NCBI GenBank assembly: GCA_016919605.1 | Contig: JACXTQ010000268.1 | Span: 1 to 17,735 of the forward strand | Source of the DNA: Methylovulum sp. | GTDB lineage: Bacteria > Pseudomonadota > Gammaproteobacteria > Methylococcales > Methylomonadaceae | Reading direction: 5' to 3' | Length of the DNA: 17,735 nt | Part shown: positions 15,501 through 17,735 of the stretch, in pieces | Layout of the letters: each line of letters opens with the position of its first letter | Numbering within the stretch: position 1 is the stretch's first letter | Translations under genes and position numbers: made by a program | The notes under the pieces: model-generated | Told to the model about the DNA's origin: nothing | Seen by the model: the letters and a program-made list of their open reading frames with translations, nothing else | The model's database searches: none

Positions 15501-15896
15501 CATGAAAATTGGATTATGAATTCAGGGTTCCGTTATGAAGATTTTTACGCTACGGGAGCCAATTCCCCCAAAGCTGTTGCCACGGCTTACCTACCCACCA
15601 GTTTACGCTTTTTCCATGCTGTTGGTTTTTTTGCCGAATTACGTGGCACTTATGTTAACCAGCGGGTAGACACGCTAATTCTTGGCGAGCAAAGCTATAG
15701 CACCGATTTTTATCTAGTCGATGCCGCAGTAGGTTATCGCTTGCCCAAACAATACGGCATATTCAGCTTAGAAGCCAATAACCTACTGGATAACCGCTTC
15801 AAATTCAGAGACCGCGCTTTTCAGACCAATGAAATACGCACGTCTGACATAACCCCCGAGCAAACCTTTATGGCTCGATTTACCTTTAATTTTTGA
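12522..15896 (+). CDS. Exported FecR-TPR-beta-barrel outer-membrane protein
   Basis: The 1124-residue protein starts with a signal peptide (1-22, cut probably after GVNA). A FecR domain follows (about 29-175), with RTAKDSRATLRMRNESVISL and IVHEGTEFLVSVDDQQAQVT. TPR-like repeats come next (about 240-585; DPSDPLAWLGSALTGIRTGK is one). After a linker with VGFNEYNKVFERDNYR (636-651), the last 470 or so residues are a beta-barrel rich in alternating aromatics. It ends in SLEANNLLDNRF and a terminal Phe, as TonB-dependent receptors do. The TonB-receptor plug domain is missing; FecR and TPR modules take its place. Classical FecR is an inner-membrane anti-sigma regulator, so here the domain probably works in the periplasm as a ligand- or partner-binding module. 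Base composition changes abruptly near codon 707. The upstream cyclase and downstream 97-residue gene are likely functional partners. Confidence 0.85.
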   Translation: MRPNVYCHYLAMLLLVPCGVNASLNCERSIAQIVSAQGTVDSQHSEEGDWLTVHPQDEFCAGDKIRTAKDSRATLRMRNESVISLEQATTMILPEPTSDAPEWLVTLLSGSGFFRSRKPQQLRIHTQFVNIVHEGTEFLVSVDDQQAQVTVFDGQVRADNPKGSIVIKPGYVGITTKDHAPHLQALQIKPEDVVQWALYYPPLIDFTKLTSLNSSSPLLQQQVKNQLLEALDSVPLALQDNYHLGIKASLLLNVGRVDQAQVQIAQMLKNNANDSDAVALQAIIAVSKNHQDDALALAQQAVALKPKSSNAKIALSYAYQSLFKLDEALRATQEAIQSEPDNALAFARLAELQLSLGNADEALQAAQTASRTNPALARTQTVLGFAYLAQVNTLAARRAFDQAIAIDPSDPLAWLGSALTGIRTGKLVEGIQKLETAANLDPNNAVIRSYLGKAHFEDRSFKSVIDQYLDPAHADGGNFEYAATEFKLAKASDSKDPTPWFYDAILKQAINRPVAALQDMQQAMDLNGNRAVYRSRLLLDKDTAVRGTGLGRIYNDLGFNDVADRQAIKSLAIDPGNYSAQRLLADSSANQPRQEVTRASALLQSQLLQSVSLNPIQPRLAYTDLNIPKSVGPAEVGFNEYNKVFERDNYRITNTTSYGSNNLLGNEAVLSGIVNKLSYSLGQLHYQNDGYRANNDIKHDLYNVFAQYEFSPKFNMQAEYRRRDTEHGDLQLKGDVSSFNPDYQRKLGQDTYRFGSTFSPTQHSKWLTSFIYANRDEFLTFFDYLSGSTKNKGYQLESAYLFQHERINLTIGGGRYFYDVQNQWSSNNPFICLTLGCQPSITNNTQNFGYAYSNIKLLDNLTATTGLSYDSYDDSLGHGLSIDRANPKFGLLWQFNRDLLFRLAVFDTLKSPIVVNQQLQPMQIAGFNQFFDDYNGTKATQYAIGMDYHPAQNWYTGIELYTRDIGFPYIQKNAFLFEPRTENLYRFYVNWIIHENWIMNSGFRYEDFYATGANSPKAVATAYLPTSLRFFHAVGFFAELRGTYVNQRVDTLILGEQSYSTDFYLVDAAVGYRLPKQYGIFSLEANNLLDNRFKFRDRAFQTNEIRTSDITPEQTFMARFTFNF

Positions 15897-15918
15897 TATT
15901 TAATCCATAGGGCATACC

Positions 15919-16212
15919 ATGAAACCACCTAAATCACATACATTAACAAAAGTAGCCAGCCAACAACTGGCCAAAGAAATGGGCGACCTTGAGCCATCTA
16001 TTGCCATTGCCACCCTAGATGATGGTGTACCGATGTTTTTCGCACCTGCCGATAAAACACCACAATACCCTACTGATATTCCAGAATCTGAAAGGATAAA
16101 TCCGCAAACTATTACCACTTTTTTATATCAACCTACCAGTACGGAAATATCCTCCGCTAAGGTAAAGCCACTAACTTGTGTCACAATAAACGGAAATCTT
16201 ATCTGCTGGTAG
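15919..16212 (+). CDS. Hypothetical protein, 97 residues
   Basis: I do not recognise this protein. It has 97 residues, no signal peptide and no membrane helix, so it is probably cytosolic. The N-terminus is basic (MKPPKSHTLTKVASQQLAKE), the centre is acidic with LDDGVPMFFAPADKTPQYP, and it ends TCVTINGNLICW with two cysteines. It begins 22 nt after the stop of the FecR-barrel gene on the same strand with no terminator between, so co-transcription is likely. AGGG at about 15908 could serve as a ribosome site. Its AT-rich codons match the barrel part of the neighbour rather than the GC-rich upstream part. A cluster of palindromic repeats begins 4 nt after its stop. It may be a small partner of the barrel protein or a remnant. 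Confidence 0.6.
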   Translation: MKPPKSHTLTKVASQQLAKEMGDLEPSIAIATLDDGVPMFFAPADKTPQYPTDIPESERINPQTITTFLYQPTSTEISSAKVKPLTCVTINGNLICW

Positions 16213-16216
16213 CCGC

Positions 16217-16246
16217 GTAGGTCGGACAAGCGGTTCTGCCCGACAC
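16217..16246. repeat. Short palindromic repeat (REP-like)
   Basis: GTCGGAC (16221-16227) pairs with GCCCGAC (16238-16244) at six of seven positions. The GTAGGTCGGACAAGC start and GCCCGACAC end resemble dispersed intergenic repeats I recall from methanotroph genomes. It begins 4 nt after the 97-residue gene. Confidence 0.5.
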
Positions 16247-16288
16247 TCTACTAATATAGCTGTAAGATTCATACCGTAACCCGTAATT

Positions 16289-16317
16289 GGGGTGGGCAAA
16301 TCCGCCTTGCCCACCCC
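16289..16317. repeat. Perfect palindrome, REP-like
   Basis: GGGGTGGGCAA (16289-16299) is exactly complementary to TTGCCCACCCC (16307-16317) around a 7-nt loop. No T-tract follows, so it is more likely an intergenic repeat unit than a terminator, though it could stop or stabilise RNA from the left. Confidence 0.6.
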
Positions 16318-16335
16318 GTCAATCCCCCACAGCCT

Positions 16336-16424
16336 GTAGGTTGGGGTGAGCTTGCGAACCCCAACATTTCAACACACGATCCTATACCCTGTTGTGTTGG
16401 GGTTCGTACCTCACCCCAACCTAC
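16336..16424. mobile_element. MITE-like long inverted repeat
   Basis: The arms 16336-16366 and 16395-16424 are inverted copies. GTAGGTTGGGGTGA and GAACCCCAACA on the left match their complements on the right, with 5-6 unpaired bases between the two blocks. A 28-nt centre separates the arms. Each arm is also a hairpin in itself (GTTGGGGT with ACCCCAAC). The design fits a non-autonomous element of REP/MITE type with no coding capacity. The right end is 31 nt from the antitoxin ATG, so it may carry or disturb that operon's promoter. No flanking target duplication was identified. Confidence 0.6.
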
Positions 16425-16455
16425 GGCCCTCATTAACATGAGAGGCATAACCCTT

Positions 16456-16863
16456 ATGTCCACCACAGTTAAAACAAAAATACCAGACCAGCTTTGGCAA
16501 CAGGCGCAAAATATGGTTGAGCAAGGCTGGGCCGATAATATGGACGACCTTATTGCCGAATCCATCCGCAGCTATTTAAAATCCCATCAAGAAACGCTGG
16601 GCGGGCGGCCTGTTCGGGAAGGTTTTGAGTTGGATAACCAACATTTAGAAAAACTGCACACGCTAGGGAAAGCGCTCAAAAAAAATACGTCCGAATTAAT
16701 TGCCTTTGCCATTGATGAGGTTTATAAGACGGAACAGCTACCCACCGAAGGTGCAAGGGTGTTAGCCATTTTGCAAAAAACAGGTTATTTAGCCAGTATG
16801 CCAGACATTGCCAGTTTATCCGAAAACTATAAAGAGTATTTGGATTGGAGCGATAAGGCATGA
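16456..16863 (+). CDS. Antitoxin of a VapBC-like pair, tandem ribbon-helix-helix type
   Basis: The 135-residue protein precedes a PIN-domain toxin and overlaps it by 4 nt (ATGA). Residues 2-44 look like a ribbon-helix-helix DNA-binding unit: strand TTVKTKIP, helix DQLWQQAQNMVEQGW, turn, helix DDLIAESIRSYLKSH. Residues 57-93 look like a second unit, with helix HLEKLHTLGKALKK, turn NTS and helix ELIAFAIDEVYKTE. The C-terminal 40 residues, ending YKEYLDWSDKA, would bind and block the toxin. Ordinary VapB or CopG antitoxins are 70-90 residues, so this is long. I chose ATG 16456 because AGAGG at 16441-16445 gives a 10-nt spacing; an ATG at 16438 would add six residues and include that site. Autoregulation is typical of the class, but no operator was identified. 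Confidence 0.72.
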   Translation: MSTTVKTKIPDQLWQQAQNMVEQGWADNMDDLIAESIRSYLKSHQETLGGRPVREGFELDNQHLEKLHTLGKALKKNTSELIAFAIDEVYKTEQLPTEGARVLAILQKTGYLASMPDIASLSENYKEYLDWSDKA

Positions 16864-17279
16864 TTATCACCGATAGCGGTTTTTGGATAGCTTTGGTTAA
16901 TCCCGATGATTATCATCATCAAATCGCGGTGACTGCTTTGGCAAAAATAAATGAGCCGCTGATAACCACTTATCCCGTCATCACCGAGGTTTGCCATCTG
17001 TTATTAAAACGGCGTGGAAAAAAGTCGATGTTGGCGTTTATAGAAAGTTATCAGCAAGATGCTTTTAGCGTTTTTCAAATAGACACACTTCACCATAAGC
17101 AAAGAATCTTTGCGTTAATGAAGCAATATGCCGATTTGCCGATGGATTTTGCCGATGCGTCTTTGGTTTTGTTAGCGGAACAGTTAGGGCATGGCAGGAT
17201 CTTAAGTACGGACAGGCGTGATTTTCAAACCTATCGCTGGAAAAACACCCTGCCATTTTCCAATCTATTGGGCTTTTAA
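16860..17279 (+). CDS. PIN-domain toxin, VapC-like
   Basis: The 139-residue protein has the PIN fold of VapC ribonuclease toxins. The acidic metal-binding residues are D5 (IITDSGFWIAL), E43 (VITEVCHLL), D99 with nearby D96 (PMDFADASLVLLAE) and D118 (LSTDRRDF). VapC toxins cut tRNA or rRNA in the cytosol when not held by antitoxin; the RNA target here is unknown. The start ATG overlaps the antitoxin stop as ATGA, so the pair is translationally coupled in the usual antitoxin-first order. All catalytic acids are present and the length is normal, so it is probably active. The genes sit next to a mobile-type repeat cluster, in keeping with horizontal spread of such modules. Confidence 0.88.
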   Translation: MIITDSGFWIALVNPDDYHHQIAVTALAKINEPLITTYPVITEVCHLLLKRRGKKSMLAFIESYQQDAFSVFQIDTLHHKQRIFALMKQYADLPMDFADASLVLLAEQLGHGRILSTDRRDFQTYRWKNTLPFSNLLGF

Positions 17280-17317
17280 TCAAACTCAACCCCTTCTAAA
17301 TAACCCGTAGCCTAAAC

Positions 17318-17735
17318 CTACCCACCCTTACCCGCCACCAACTCCTGCAACTGCCTTAACGCTTGCCCCCGATGGCTTAACGCATTTTTAAGGTCGGTGG
17401 GCAGTTGTGCGGATGCGCATTGCTGCTTAGGCAGCCAAAAAATAGGGTCATAACCAAAGCCACCCTCACCGATAGGTTGGCGTAGTATGTGCCCTTCCCA
17501 AACGCCTTGGGCGATCAGGGGGCAGGGATCATCGGCGTGTTTCAGCAGGGCGATAACGCAGACAAAACGGGCGCTGCGTTGCCCGTCCGGCATATCCGCC
17601 AAGGCGGCAAGCAATTTCAAGATGTTGTCCTGGTCGCTGGCGTTTTCATCAGCATACCGCGCCGAGCGGACACCGGGCGCACCGTTGAGGGCATCGACCA
17701 TAATCCCCGAATCGTCGGCAATGGCGGGCAGGCCC
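17318..17735 (-). CDS. rdgB: XTP/dITP diphosphatase RdgB (HAM1 family), 5' end missing
   Basis: The frame is open to the right window edge, so the protein's N-terminus is cut off; the ORF's internal ATG at 17701 is not the real start. The visible residues include LPAIADDSG followed by MVDALNGAPGVRSARYA, EGGFGYDPIF and ALSHRGQAL, all signatures of the HAM1/RdgB family. The enzyme hydrolyses ITP, dITP and XTP to monophosphates in the cytosol, keeping deaminated purines out of DNA and RNA. The missing part should be about 60 residues with the N-terminal substrate loop. The gene converges on the toxin gene with a 38-nt gap and no visible terminator. Its role pairs thematically with the deoxyinosine glycosylase at the other end of the window. 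Confidence 0.95.
   Translation of the reverse strand, partial: GLPAIADDSGIMVDALNGAPGVRSARYADENASDQDNILKLLAALADMPDGQRSARFVCVIALLKHADDPCPLIAQGVWEGHILRQPIGEGGFGYDPIFWLPKQQCASAQLPTDLKNALSHRGQALRQLQELVAGKGG

Noticed and set aside
16178..16192. TTGTG-T-CACAA palindrome considered as a CRP site
   Set aside because: The spacing between half-sites is 1 nt instead of 6, and it lies inside the end of the 97-residue gene.
16269..16565. 98-codon minus-strand frame over the repeat cluster
   Set aside because: It is built from the palindromic repeats and the antisense of the antitoxin start.
1..17735. CRISPR arrays, tRNA or rRNA genes, phage structural genes
   Set aside because: No regularly spaced direct repeats, no tRNA cloverleaf or rRNA segments and no phage-like proteins were recognised in the window.

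Overview
The window is chromosomal DNA from a gammaproteobacterium. RdgC, DarP/YjgA, a DUF2333-DUF4389 pair, RdgB and a dapF-DUF484-xerC order are together typical of that class. The style of the 3' palindromic repeats and the mixed base composition recall methanotroph relatives (Methylococcales), but no methane-oxidation or other diagnostic gene is present, so placement below class is an inference.

Layout. Positions 1-156 hold the 3' end of an alanine-zipper (Lpp/OprI-like) lipoprotein gene. A bidirectional terminator follows, shared with the convergent rdgC (240-1148, minus). A family 6 hypoxanthine/uracil-DNA glycosylase gene (1236-1763) diverges from rdgC, and darP (1880-2497) follows. 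A CRP-like regulator (2507-3163, minus) converges on darP with only 9 nt between the stops. After a 361-nt gap come a NahK/AmgK-like sugar kinase (3525-4577) and an EamA transporter with a TTG start (4594-5508). Next is a cell-wall and chromosome-maintenance operon: a single reading frame that fuses diaminopimelate epimerase to DUF484 (5644-7158), overlapping xerC (7158-8063) by one base. A structured-looking leader precedes the DUF2333 (8326-9348) and DUF4389 (9354-9668) membrane-protein pair.

The most distinctive part is 10124-15896. It encodes a CHASE2-type transmembrane class III nucleotide cyclase, followed by a 1124-residue exported protein with a FecR domain, TPR repeats and an outer-membrane beta-barrel but no TonB-receptor plug. 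Together they could form a trans-envelope sensing system with an outer-membrane receptor and an inner-membrane cyclase. The CRP-like protein elsewhere in the window is one possible, unproven reader of the nucleotide. The cyclase carries Asp and Arg where canonical cyclases have the purine-selecting residues, so its product cannot be assumed to be cAMP. The second gene changes base composition abruptly inside the barrel, as if it were a mosaic.

The right end is accessory in character. It holds a 97-residue orphan, a cluster of palindromic repeats including a MITE-like element (16336-16424), a VapC-type toxin-antitoxin pair whose antitoxin looks like a tandem ribbon-helix-helix protein, and the 3' part of rdgB on the minus strand running off the window.
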